Below, in pieces: positions 52,697 through 61,412 of a stretch of 64,000 bases of DNA. The stretch is from the NCBI RefSeq assembly GCF_016862975.1, contig NZ_BONZ01000023.1, positions 1 to 64,000 of the forward strand, in the 5' to 3' direction. This stretch comes from Rugosimonospora africana (GTDB taxonomy: Bacteria; Actinomycetota; Actinomycetes; Mycobacteriales; Micromonosporaceae). The notes beneath the pieces are model-generated. The model saw nothing but the letters and a program-made list of their open reading frames with translations, was not told where the DNA came from and did no database searches. The translations under genes were made by a program, and so were the position numbers. Position 1 is the stretch's first letter. Each line of letters begins with the position of its first letter.

Positions 52697-53029
52697 TCAG
52701 CGACCGTCGCGAAGTATGGACACCGCGGTGATGATTGATACTCCGCCGAGAAACAGCCCGGCTGACCACGCGGTGAGGCGCCACGCGCCGGGCCTGCTCG
52801 GCTTCAGCATCACCCGCAACGCTATCGCGAATGCCGCGACCAACGGTCCGGTGGCAGCTATCCATGCCGTCCAGAGGAATGGATCGGGCGAAAGCTCGTC
52901 GGTGTGGCCGGTGACGAGCTTGTAGACCACGAATCCGAGAGCGATGAACATCAGCAGGTCGATGCCGATGACGGCTCGCGCGATGTTCCATCGCGTCGTG
53001 CGCCAATTGTCTGGCTGGTTGCTTGTCAC
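52697..53029 (-). CDS. Small three-helix membrane protein
   Basis: 110 residues from GTG 53029 with GGGAG six bases upstream. Three hydrophobic helices (about 18-40, 52-72, 85-105). No known motif. Convergent with the CocE gene (20 bp between stops) and divergent from the oxidase gene. Function unknown. Confidence 0.6.
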   Translation of the reverse strand: MTSNQPDNWRTTRWNIARAVIGIDLLMFIALGFVVYKLVTGHTDELSPDPFLWTAWIAATGPLVAAFAIALRVMLKPSRPGAWRLTAWSAGLFLGGVSIITAVSILRDGR

Positions 53030-53302
53030 CGCGGGCTCCCGGGCACGGTATCCAGACTGGCCGATGGATGATAGCGGGTCTCCCCGGCGCGAGTGCTGCG
53101 CGGGCGGCAACAGGTTCTTCGAACGGACGACTCAGCCGAATGGTGGATCGGGTCAGCCGTACGGCCCGTGCCGGAAATCAGCCGCCGATCTGGCCGGCCG
53201 GTCCATGCACCCGTGAGCCGGGGCTGGAACCGTAGCGGTACCAACCGAAGGGTGCCACGGCCGCATGGCCAGACCGGTCGGAAACGGAAACGGGGGACTG
53301 CG

Positions 53303-54964
53303 ATGAGTCAGGAACAGCGGAACCAGTTGAGTCGGCGCCGCTTGCTCGCGGGTGCCGGCGCGGTCGCGGCCGGCAGTGCCGGCCTGGCCGGCGCGGTGGA
53401 CGCCGATAAGGCTGAGGCCGCGCCGGCTGCGCCGCAAGCGACACAGGCGGCCGGGCCGGAGCCGGCGGCGTTCGGGCCGGTGACGGTGCGGCCGGGCGAC
53501 CTGCGGTACGACAATCTGGTGCGTGGCAACAACTTCCGGTACGTGGGCCGGCCCGATGAGATCCGCGTGGTGGGCTCGACCGATCAGGTGGTACGCGCGG
53601 TGTCGGACGCGGCGCACTCGGGCCGGCGGATCGCGGTGCGCAGCGGCGGCCATTGCTTCGAGAACTTCACCGCCGACCCGGCGGTGCGCATGCTGCTGGA
53701 CCTGTCGCCGATGGACGCGGTCGGCTATGACCCCGGCCGGCACGCCTTCTCGGTGCAGCCGGGTGCCACGCTCGGGCACGTGTACCGGATGTTGCACAAG
53801 GGCTGGGGCGTCACGATCCCGGCGGGTGGCTGCCCGGAGGTGGGCGCCGGAGGGCACATCGCCGGCGGCGGGTACGGTCCGCTGTCCCGCAGGTACGGGT
53901 CGGTGGTAGACCACCTGTACGGCGTGGAGGTCGTGGTCGTCGACCGGGACGGTACCGCCCGCGCCGTCGTGGCGACCCGCGAGCCGGACGACCCGAACCA
54001 CGACCTGTGGTGGGCGCACACCGGCGGTGGCGGCGGCAACTTCGGGGTGGTGACCCGGTACTGGCTGCGTTCCCCGGGGGCGACCGGCACCGATCCGTCC
54101 CGGCTGCTGCCGGCCTCGCCGCGGAAGATGCGGGAGTGCCTGGTCGTCTGGACGTGGAACGAACAGATGACCGAGCAGGCGTTCACCACCCTGCTGCGCA
54201 ACTACGGCACCTGGCACGAGCGCAACAGCGCGCCCGGATCGCCGTACGCCGGGATCTACGGGGTCTTTCTCCTGTCCCACAAGACCGCCGGGAGCTTCGA
54301 ACTGGCCATCCAGGTCGACGCGGACCTCCCGAACGCGGACGGCATGATCAGCGATTTCGTGTCGGCGGTGACGGCGGGCGCCGGAGTGGACCCGGTGCTG
54401 AACGAACGGCGGACCAGGCCGTGGCTGCACATGGTGACCTGGCCGGGCACCGGCGAGCCCGGCGACCAGATCAGCCGGCGGTACAAAATCAAGGCCGGGT
54501 ACCTGCGCCGGTCGTTGACCGACACGCAACTGGCCACCGTCTACCAGCACCTGACCAACGCCACCGGCGGCTCGGACAGCGGCATGCTGCTGATCGGGTA
54601 CGGCGGCCAGGTGGGCGCGGTACCGGCGGACAGCACCGCGACCGCGCAGCGGGACGTGGTCATGAAGGCGGTGTACCAGTCGATCTGGACCGACCCGTCG
54701 CAGGACGCGGCGAACCTGACCTGGGTCCGCGAGTTCTACCGTGACGTGTACGCGGCCACCGGCGGCGTGCCGGTACCCGATGAGGTCAGCGACGGTTCCT
54801 ACATCAACTATGCGGACGCGGACCTGGCCGATCCGGCCTGGAACACCTCCGGCGTACCGTGGTCCACGCTCTACTACAAGGACAACTACCCGCGCCTGCG
54901 GCAGGTGAAGGCCCGCTGGGATCCGCGCAACGTGTTCCGCCACGCGCTGGCGATCGAACCATAG
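53303..54964 (+). CDS. Secreted FAD-dependent oxidase of the berberine-bridge type
   Basis: 553 residues from ATG 53303. Tat leader SRRRLLAGAGAVAAG. FAD-binding domain (PCMH type) about 75-260 with RSGGHCFENF, whose His is the expected covalent flavin site, and the diphosphate loops GGHIAGGGYGPLSRRYG and GGGGGNFGVVT. Substrate domain about 270-490. C-terminal BBE segment YINYADADL to WDPRNVFRH. Likely oxidises a carbohydrate or aromatic alcohol outside the cell, producing hydrogen peroxide. The second covalent Cys seen in some homologues is not evident. Confidence 0.87.
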   Translation: MSQEQRNQLSRRRLLAGAGAVAAGSAGLAGAVDADKAEAAPAAPQATQAAGPEPAAFGPVTVRPGDLRYDNLVRGNNFRYVGRPDEIRVVGSTDQVVRAVSDAAHSGRRIAVRSGGHCFENFTADPAVRMLLDLSPMDAVGYDPGRHAFSVQPGATLGHVYRMLHKGWGVTIPAGGCPEVGAGGHIAGGGYGPLSRRYGSVVDHLYGVEVVVVDRDGTARAVVATREPDDPNHDLWWAHTGGGGGNFGVVTRYWLRSPGATGTDPSRLLPASPRKMRECLVVWTWNEQMTEQAFTTLLRNYGTWHERNSAPGSPYAGIYGVFLLSHKTAGSFELAIQVDADLPNADGMISDFVSAVTAGAGVDPVLNERRTRPWLHMVTWPGTGEPGDQISRRYKIKAGYLRRSLTDTQLATVYQHLTNATGGSDSGMLLIGYGGQVGAVPADSTATAQRDVVMKAVYQSIWTDPSQDAANLTWVREFYRDVYAATGGVPVPDEVSDGSYINYADADLADPAWNTSGVPWSTLYYKDNYPRLRQVKARWDPRNVFRHALAIEP

Positions 54965-55063
54965 GCGGCCGACCGTTCGTGCTCAGTACAATGCAACCCG
55001 CGTCGACCGGCCCCGACCATCCGGCGCGTGCGGTGGCGTTGAGCACGAGACGGGAGAAGCCCA

Positions 55064-55636
55064 GTGGCGGTAGTGGGTAAGTTGCTGAAGAACCGACGGG
55101 CCGGCCAGGAGGGTCTCGCGTGGCACTCACCGAACCTGGCCGGCCCGGGGACCCTGGAGCTGACCAGCCCGGATTTCGGGAGCGAGGCGACGATTCCCAC
55201 CGTCCACGCCGGCAAGCGGGTCGGGGGACAGGACCTGTCGCCCGCGCTGGCGTGGGCCGCGGCACCCGAGGCGACAGTCCAACTGCTGCTGGTCGTCGAG
55301 GATCCCGACGCCCCCACACCCGCGCCGTTCGTCCACTGTGTCGCCCTGCTCGACCCGTCCGTGACCGGCCTCGCCGAGGGGGCGCTCGACGCGACGGCCC
55401 CGGCCGCCGGTGTGCGCGTCCTGCGGTCCGGCATGGGCCGCGGATACCTCGGCCCGGCCCCGATCAAGGGTCACGGCCCGCACCGGTACGTGTTCCAGGT
55501 CTTCGCACTCGGCAAGCCGGTGACCGCGACGGCGACCGGCGGGGCCCTCGACTCCGCCAAACCGCGCGACGTGCTGGCCGCCGCAGGCGACGTTCTCGCC
55601 CGCGGCCGGTACGACGGGTTCTACGAACGAGCCTGA
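55064..55636 (+). CDS. PEBP / YbhB-YbcL family protein
   Basis: 190 residues from GTG 55064 with GGGAGAAG seven bases upstream. Family landmarks: LTSPDFGSEATIP, VGGQDLSPALAWAAAPE, LVVEDPDAPTP and GHGPHRYVFQVFAL, which form the anion-binding pocket. Cytoplasmic. Bacterial members have no settled role. A TACAAT at 54987 may be its -10 box. Confidence 0.88.
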   Translation: MAVVGKLLKNRRAGQEGLAWHSPNLAGPGTLELTSPDFGSEATIPTVHAGKRVGGQDLSPALAWAAAPEATVQLLLVVEDPDAPTPAPFVHCVALLDPSVTGLAEGALDATAPAAGVRVLRSGMGRGYLGPAPIKGHGPHRYVFQVFALGKPVTATATGGALDSAKPRDVLAAAGDVLARGRYDGFYERA

Positions 55637-55737
55637 GCCGCTGACGACCCGTTCGCGCACTCGCGGTCCCGTACCATCTGATCGACATACGTCACCATGC
55701 GCCGTCCCCGCGGTCGGCGCCGACAAGGAGGTCGACA

Positions 55738-57003
55738 GTGGGGCGACACAGGTGGTTGAGGGGAACGCTGGCCGTGCTCACGGTGCTCGCGGCCGGGGTG
55801 TACTCGGTAACCGTGCACCCTGGTCGGGCGGCAGCGGCCGCGGCGTTCGCGCACATCGACGCCTCGGGGTTCATGCTCGACCCGGCAGGCAGCTTCAAGC
55901 ACTACGGCGACATCATCAACCGGATCGAGGCGAGCAAGAAGGTCACGATGCCCGCGTCGCTGGCCGCCGCGGTCGACGGGCCGCAGGACTTCCACCCGAC
56001 CTGGGGTCTGTGCCACCCCACCGGCATCAGCTCCACCCTGAGCCCCACCGGATACTGCTGGGATCCGGCCGACGACGACTGGGACACCGCGAACTGGCGG
56101 CCGCAGGGGATCAGCGGCTCCTGGGACGCGCAACCCAACCTGGTGTGGGGCGGTCGGAAGTTCGCCTTGGCCAGCTGGCACGGCATCCAGGACAGCGACG
56201 CGTTCGCCCGGCTCACGTTCGTGGACTACACCGACACGGCGAACCTGAAGTTCCGTGATGTGCTGCTGGTGGTTCCGGTGGACACCGGAGGCGTGGACAA
56301 CTTCGCGCCGTTCGACTGGAACCACGCCGACGGTGTGACCTGGTACGGCAACACGCTGCTCGTCGCCAACGGCGGCCGGCTGCACGCGTTCAGCCTGAAG
56401 CACCTGTGGACGATGACCCGCTCGGAGGAGGAGATCGGGTTCGGCGCGGACGGCAGCCAGGCGCCCAGCGCCCGGTGGCACCGGTACGCGCTGCCGGAGG
56501 TCGGCGAGTACTACCCGGACTACACGCCGACCGACGGCACGTACATCGCGTGCAACGTGATCACCGGTACCCGCCCGTGCCTCAACTCGCTCAGCCTCGA
56601 CCGGCGGGGCAGCGCCCGTGACACGATGGTCTCGGCGGAGTACGTCGCGGCGAACTCCGCCGGTGGGCGTGCGATCCGCTGGCCGATGGATGTCAACACC
56701 GCGCTCCCGCTGTTGAGCGCGGACGGCAAGGTACACGCCGACGAGGCGTTCAGCTCGCCGATCTGGCACATGCAGGGTGTCGCGAGCGACGGCACCAACT
56801 GGTTCATCTCCGGTACCTGCGCCTCGGGCACGGGTACCTGCATCCACAAGGCGGTGCCCGATCAGGCGCCGCACCAGCAGGCGCAGGTCAACGGTGGGCT
56901 GGAAAACCTGTCGTACCAGCCCAGCTACAACGGGTCGGCACCCCGGCTGTGGGGAGTCAACGAGGGCAACAACCGGTTCGTGTTCAACATCAGCGTGCCG
57001 TGA
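55738..57003 (+). CDS. Secreted protein of unknown function, probably beta-propeller
   Basis: 421 residues from GTG 55738, preceded by AAGGAGG seven bases upstream. Signal peptide about 1-33. The mature protein is rich in Trp, Gly and Asp, with repeated strand-turn patterns (WHGIQDSDAFARL, DGVTWYGNTLLVANGGRLHAFSL as landmarks, HMQGVASDGTNWFIS) that suggest a propeller. Four Cys in two pairs could form disulphides. No catalytic motif was recognised. Similar secreted proteins occur in streptomycetes. The 3' end overlaps a gene remnant on the other strand. Confidence 0.7.
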   Translation: MGRHRWLRGTLAVLTVLAAGVYSVTVHPGRAAAAAAFAHIDASGFMLDPAGSFKHYGDIINRIEASKKVTMPASLAAAVDGPQDFHPTWGLCHPTGISSTLSPTGYCWDPADDDWDTANWRPQGISGSWDAQPNLVWGGRKFALASWHGIQDSDAFARLTFVDYTDTANLKFRDVLLVVPVDTGGVDNFAPFDWNHADGVTWYGNTLLVANGGRLHAFSLKHLWTMTRSEEEIGFGADGSQAPSARWHRYALPEVGEYYPDYTPTDGTYIACNVITGTRPCLNSLSLDRRGSARDTMVSAEYVAANSAGGRAIRWPMDVNTALPLLSADGKVHADEAFSSPIWHMQGVASDGTNWFISGTCASGTGTCIHKAVPDQAPHQQAQVNGGLENLSYQPSYNGSAPRLWGVNEGNNRFVFNISVP

Positions 57004-57135
57004 GCGGGCGCTCGACGCGTCCCAGCACGACCAGTTCGCTCGCGTAGTCGCCGGACAGCGACGGCCGCAGCCCGTGACGGGTGAGAAACGACCCGCTGTA
57101 CTCGACGCCGGTGTCAGCGTCCCGATAGCTGGCAC
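56990..57135 (-). pseudogene. Remnant of a GH36 alpha-galactosidase C-terminus
   Basis: In the minus-strand frame ending at 56990, codons strongly G/C-ending encode GASYRDADTGVEYSG followed by TRHGLRPSLSGDYASELVVL and a stop. This is the C-terminal beta-sandwich pattern of GH36 alpha-galactosidases (YRDxDTG...YSG...GL...SGDYAS...). Similarity begins abruptly near 57135 and no start codon or upstream GH36 sequence exists, so it is a 3' fragment of about 48 codons. It overlaps the last codons of the propeller gene. Confidence 0.45.
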
Positions 57136-57180
57136 CGGTGCCTACGACCGGGAGGCCGACAGTGTTGAATGTGATTTCAT

Positions 57181-57564
57181 GTGACCATGATTGAGCGTAT
57201 CCACCCTGAGGGCTTCCCGGTCCCGGCCGTACCGCTGTCGCACGCCACCCGCGCCGGGGACTTCGTCTTCGTCTCCGGACAGACCGCCACCGCCGAGGGC
57301 GGCGGCATCTACATCGGCGATTTCCGCCGCGAGGTCACCAGCGCCCTGGACAACGTCGAGGCGGTCCTCGCCGCGGCCGGTGCCCGGCTCGACCAGGTGG
57401 TCAAGATCGGCGCGTTCCTGTCCAACGCCACGCTGTTCGCCCCGTTCAACGAGGTCTACCGGGAGCGGTTCGGTGCCGCGCCGCCGGCCCGTACCACCGT
57501 GGTTCTGGACTTCGGCCACCCGGACGTCCGGGTCGAGATCGAGGCCATCGCGTACCTGGGGTGA
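57181..57564 (+). CDS. RidA/YjgF/YER057c-family protein
   Basis: 127 residues from GTG 57181, or 125 from ATG 57187; neither has a ribosome site, so leaderless translation is possible. Landmarks: ERIHPEG, VFVSGQTATAEGG, NVEAVLAAAGARLDQVVKIGAFL and the C-terminal ARTTVVLDFGHPDVRVEIEAIA, where the conserved Arg and Glu form the active site of imine deaminases. It probably hydrolyses reactive enamine/imine intermediates. It lies between two gene remnants, which suggests a recombination-prone site. Confidence 0.88.
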   Translation: MTMIERIHPEGFPVPAVPLSHATRAGDFVFVSGQTATAEGGGIYIGDFRREVTSALDNVEAVLAAAGARLDQVVKIGAFLSNATLFAPFNEVYRERFGAAPPARTTVVLDFGHPDVRVEIEAIAYLG

Positions 57565-57837
57565 CCCGCCGGCTCGTGCGTCCCAGGTCGCGTCGAGCTC
57601 CTGGTTGCCGTTCAGTACGCCGAGGGCGACGGTCTGCGCTGTGCGCATCGCCACCGGTTTCAGGTGCATCTCGGCCTCCGCAAGGTCCAATGTGGACACA
57701 TACGCGCTGGTCAGCCGCTGCACCTTGTGACCCAGCCGCTACGCCGGCCGGTCGTCCACGCGTACCACATACTCCATTCAGGACAGTAGCGCGAGCAGCC
57801 GGACCCGTAGTTGGCCGATGCGGTCTCGTGTCGGCAT
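57565..57837 (-). pseudogene. Pseudogene with two in-frame stop codons
   Basis: From ATG 57837 a single frame reads MPTRDRIGQLRVRLLALLS, TGA (57780-57778), MEYVVRVDDRPA, TAG (57741-57739), then RLGHKVQRLTSAYVS and LKPVAMRTAQTVALGVLNGN to about 57570. The three pieces join without frame change into one plausible helical protein of about 90 residues, so two nonsense mutations have broken it. The downstream end meets the RidA stop codon. Family not recognised. Confidence 0.5.
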
Positions 57838-57957
57838 GGCTAGGCGGTGACGTCGCCATCGGCGACCACCCGCGGCTGTGGCCCCGACACAATCGGCCGG
57901 CCGGAGGCGCGTCACGGGCCTGGCCGCGAGTCGAGGCCCGGCCGGACTCGCGAGGGG

Positions 57958-60105
57958 TCAGGGCGTGGCCGGCATGGTGACCGACGCGTGCAACGGCAGG
58001 TCCGCCGAGCTGTCGCCGACGCTGAGCGGGTACGTGCCGGCGACCGTGCGCCACGCCTGCGCGGACGAGTTCCAGACCGTGAACGCGTCGCGGTCCAGCG
58101 TCAGGCTGACCGTCCGGGTCTGGCCCGGGTCCAGGGACACCTTCCGGAAGGCCCTCAGCTGGTTCGGCGGTTCACCGGCGGCAGGCGGGTAGCTCAGGTA
58201 GACCTGGACGACGTCGGCGCCGGCCCGGTCGCCGGTGTTCGTCACGTCGACCGTGACCGTCACGTCGTGGTGGTCCGCGGCGGGGGAGACCGTCAGCTGG
58301 CCGTACCGGAACGAGGTGTACGACAGCCCGTACCCGAACGGGAACAGCGGCCGCACGTGCTGGGCGCCGTACCAGCGGTAACCCACCCGCAGCCCTTCGG
58401 TGTACGACACCGTGCCGTCGACGCCCGGAAACTGCGCCCGGCTGCCCAACGGCCCGGTCGCGTCCGAGGCGGGGAACGTGACCGGCAGCTTGCCCGACGG
58501 GTTCACGTCGCCGAACAGTACGGCCGCAAGAGCGTTGCCGGCCTCCTCGCCCGGGTACCACGCCTCCAGCACCGCCGGTACCGCGCCGAGCCACGGCATC
58601 AGCACCGGCCCGCCGCTGTCCACCACGACCACGGTATGCGGGTTGGCTGCCGCCACCGCCGCGACCAGTTGGTTCTGGTTGCCGGGCAGGGCCAGGCTCA
58701 TCCGGTCGCTGCCCTCGGACTCCTGGTCGCTGACCACCACGACGGCGACATCGGCCGCGGCGGCCCGTTGCACGGCGGTGCCGGTGTCGCTGCCGTCGTA
58801 GGAGGTCACGGTGACCGCCGAACCGGCGCGCCGCCGGATGCCCTGCGCCGGGGTGACCGTGTACAGCGGGTTCACGTGCGAGCTGCCGCCGCCGGCAGGC
58901 GGCGGCGACTGCGCGCAGCGGCCGATCACCGCGATCGAGTGCACGGTCGCCGGGTTCAGCGGCAGCTGCTTGCCGGAGTTCTTGAGCAGCACCGTGCCCT
59001 GCTCGCTGACCGCCCGGGCGACCCGACCGCCGGCCGCCGCGTCGATCGGACCGGGCCTGACCGGGTGGTCGAACAGGCCGAACCGGATTTCCGTGGCCAT
59101 CCGGCGCTCGATGAGGGTGCTCAGGCTCGACTCGCTGACCTTGCCGTCGAGCACCGCCTGCCTCAGATCGCGGTGGTACGGCCCGGCGGCGGCCAGCTCC
59201 AGATCCTGCCCGGCCTGTACCGAGCCGACGGCGGAGTGCGTGGCGCCCGCGTCGGACTGGACGAACCCGCCGAATCCCCACTGGCCGCGCAGCACGCGGT
59301 TCAGCAGGGGCGCGTTCTGGCACATGAACTCGTCGTTGACCGACGGGTACGCGCACATGACCGCCGCCACGTCGCCCTGCTTCACGGCTGCCTCGAACGG
59401 TGGCAGGTAGATCTCGTGGAGCGTGCGGTCGTCGACCTTCTCGTTGATGGTCAGGCGGTCGGTCTCCTGGTCGTTGGCGACGAAGTGCTTGACCTCGGCG
59501 AGCACACCCTGCGACTGGATCGCGTGGATGTTCGCGACGGCGAGTTGCCCGGCCAGGTACGGATCCTCGCCGTAGTTCTCGAAGGCCCGGCCGCTGCCCG
59601 GTACCCGGACGATGTTCACGCTCGGCGCTTCCAGCAGGCTGTACCCGGAATTCGCCGTCTCCCTGCCCTCGACCGTGCCGTACCGGCCGGCCAGGTCCGG
59701 GTCGAAGCTCGCGGCCAGGGCGACCGGCGCGGGCAGTGCCGTCGCGCTGGCCTGCTTCGGTGTCGTTCCGCTGCCGAGCCCGGCCGGCCCGTTGGCGATC
59801 CGGAAATCCGGGACGCCCAACCGGGGGATGCCGGGCACCAACCGGGCGATTCCCCCGCCGCCCCTGCCCGCCGCGCTGGTACTGACTTGCGAGAGCTTCT
59901 CGTCGAGCGTCATCCGGGCGACGAGCTGCCGGGCGCGCAGCTGCGGCGACTCCGTCGTGCGCAGCCACGGGCGGTCATTCGAGGAGGCGCCGTTCGACGA
60001 GGTGGCGTCGGACGAGGTGACTCGGTCGATGACGACGCCACCCGCGGCCAGGACGAGACACCCGGCCACGACCGGGACGAACCTGAGGTACGTGCTCTTT
60101 TTCAT
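57958..60105 (-). CDS. GH3 beta-glucosidase-type enzyme, secreted
   Basis: 715 residues from ATG 60105 with GAGGCGGCCAGG upstream. N-terminal hydrophobic segment about 5-28 acts as signal or anchor. GH3 barrel about 65-330 with GPAGLG, GRAFENYGEDPYLAG, VKHFVANDQETDR and nucleophile Asp in FVQSDAGATHS. C-terminal alpha/beta sandwich with the acid/base region DQESEGSDR (about 475-485) and GYGLSYTSFRYG, then an FnIII-like domain (about 600-715). Layout matches three-domain beta-glucosidases/xylosidases. Completes glucan or xylan breakdown from GH12-type products. Divergent from the primase-like gene. Confidence 0.9.
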   Translation of the reverse strand: MKKSTYLRFVPVVAGCLVLAAGGVVIDRVTSSDATSSNGASSNDRPWLRTTESPQLRARQLVARMTLDEKLSQVSTSAAGRGGGGIARLVPGIPRLGVPDFRIANGPAGLGSGTTPKQASATALPAPVALAASFDPDLAGRYGTVEGRETANSGYSLLEAPSVNIVRVPGSGRAFENYGEDPYLAGQLAVANIHAIQSQGVLAEVKHFVANDQETDRLTINEKVDDRTLHEIYLPPFEAAVKQGDVAAVMCAYPSVNDEFMCQNAPLLNRVLRGQWGFGGFVQSDAGATHSAVGSVQAGQDLELAAAGPYHRDLRQAVLDGKVSESSLSTLIERRMATEIRFGLFDHPVRPGPIDAAAGGRVARAVSEQGTVLLKNSGKQLPLNPATVHSIAVIGRCAQSPPPAGGGSSHVNPLYTVTPAQGIRRRAGSAVTVTSYDGSDTGTAVQRAAAADVAVVVVSDQESEGSDRMSLALPGNQNQLVAAVAAANPHTVVVVDSGGPVLMPWLGAVPAVLEAWYPGEEAGNALAAVLFGDVNPSGKLPVTFPASDATGPLGSRAQFPGVDGTVSYTEGLRVGYRWYGAQHVRPLFPFGYGLSYTSFRYGQLTVSPAADHHDVTVTVDVTNTGDRAGADVVQVYLSYPPAAGEPPNQLRAFRKVSLDPGQTRTVSLTLDRDAFTVWNSSAQAWRTVAGTYPLSVGDSSADLPLHASVTMPATP

Positions 60106-60290
60106 CCTGGCCGCCTCGCAGGTGTCCGGGGTGAACCCGATTCGCGGTTCCCGCCTGGCGGACGGACTCCGAACGCTGTCGAGGGACACACTAAGGGGCG
60201 TGTCTGGGAGCCGCCGGCCGCCGGGCTCCGGTAGCCACCGCGTCACCGCTGACGGTGGGCGCCCGCGCGGCCGGGTGGGAGCATGGGGGA

Positions 60291-61412
60291 ATGCCAGCCA
60301 TGGCCGGTGGCTACGACTCGAATGGACCGGGACCGGCCCGGCGGTTGCTTGCCGCGCACCGGGCGGCCACCGACTTCTATCGCGGGCACCTGCTGGACGA
60401 GCCCCGTGCGACGGCGTACCTGGACAGTCGCGGCATCGCCCCGGCCGTGGCCGTCGCGCGACCGTGGACGGTCGGGTACGCGCCGCGGGGCTGGACCGGC
60501 CTCCGGGACCACCTGCGCGGCATCGGCTTCACGGATGCCGAGTTGCTGGCCGCCGGGCTGATCACGACCGGCCCCCGGCGCGGCCCCATCGACGCGTTCC
60601 GCGACCGGGTGGTGTTTCCCATCCGCGACTCCGACGGGTACGTGGTGGCCTTCATCGGCCGGGACCTGTCCGGCCGGCCGGGTACCCCGAAGTACCGCAA
60701 CACCGCCACCACACCGATCTACCGCAAGAGCGAGCTGCTCTACGGGCTGGCCGAGCAGTTCGGCGGTGGCCGCCGGCCGGACGCCCTCCTCATCGTGGAG
60801 GGGCCGGCCGACGTGGTCGCGGTGGCCGGGCTGTCCGCGACTGGGTCGGTCGATGCCCACCGGGATCCCGCCGACCGGTATTGCGCCGTCGCCCCGTGCG
60901 GTACCGCGCTGACCGCGGCACAGGTCGCGCTGCTCGCGTCGGCGGTGGAGCCGGGTACCCCGGTGGTGTGCGCCTTCGACGCCGACGTGGCCGGTGCCGC
61001 CGCGACGGAGCAGGCGTACCGGCTCCTGCGCGACTGGCCGGGCCCGGTGGAGGCGGTCGTGTTGCCGGACGGCGCGGACCCCGCGTCGGTGGTGGCCGGC
61101 GGGCCGGCCGGTGCCCTGGCCACCCTGCGGCGGGCGCGGGTGCCGCTGGCCGACCTGATCCTGGACCGCCGCCTCGCACCGCACCTGGCCCGCCTGGAGG
61201 CCCGGCTGACCGAGCTGGCCCGCCTCGGCCGCGACCCGTCGTCCGAGTCCCGGCAGCTGGGCGTGGACGCGGTGCACGCGCTGGCCGCGCTGCTGGCCGA
61301 GGTCGCCGACGCCGAACCGCTGCACGCGGCACAGTTGCTCGCCCGGATGAGCGTCCGGCTGGACCTCAATCCCCTGACGGTGTTCGAGGCGGTCTACCCG
61401 CCGTCGCCGTGA
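60291..61412 (+). CDS. Stand-alone primase-like protein (DnaG catalytic core with Toprim, no zinc finger)
   Basis: 373 residues from ATG 60291 with GGGGGA just upstream. Residues about 15-150 match the DnaG N-terminal subdomain (TAYLDSRGI, WTVGYAPRGW, RDRVVFPIRDSDGYVVAFIGRDL, PKYRNTATTPIYRKSELLYGL as landmarks). A Toprim domain follows (about 165-260) with Glu in LLIVEGPADVVA and the DxD in CAFDADVAG. No zinc-binding N-terminus and no helicase-binding domain. Similar proteins occur in actinomycete mobile elements and near telomere or plasmid genes; no other such gene is seen here. Its 3' end overlaps the convergent TS-like gene by 47 bp. Confidence 0.8.
   Translation: MPAMAGGYDSNGPGPARRLLAAHRAATDFYRGHLLDEPRATAYLDSRGIAPAVAVARPWTVGYAPRGWTGLRDHLRGIGFTDAELLAAGLITTGPRRGPIDAFRDRVVFPIRDSDGYVVAFIGRDLSGRPGTPKYRNTATTPIYRKSELLYGLAEQFGGGRRPDALLIVEGPADVVAVAGLSATGSVDAHRDPADRYCAVAPCGTALTAAQVALLASAVEPGTPVVCAFDADVAGAAATEQAYRLLRDWPGPVEAVVLPDGADPASVVAGGPAGALATLRRARVPLADLILDRRLAPHLARLEARLTELARLGRDPSSESRQLGVDAVHALAALLAEVADAEPLHAAQLLARMSVRLDLNPLTVFEAVYPPSP

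Noticed and set aside
55621-57135. Minus-strand open frame of about 500 codons
   Set aside because: Antisense to the propeller gene, out of frame with the GH36 remnant, and without recognisable sequence.
57142-57723. Minus-strand frame across ridA starting MQRLTSAYVS
   Set aside because: Only its first part is coding-like, and that belongs to the pseudogene with two stops. The rest is antisense to ridA.
57847-60234. Long plus-strand open frame of about 795 codons
   Set aside because: Antisense shadow of the GH3 gene, rich in Arg, Gly and His with no motif.
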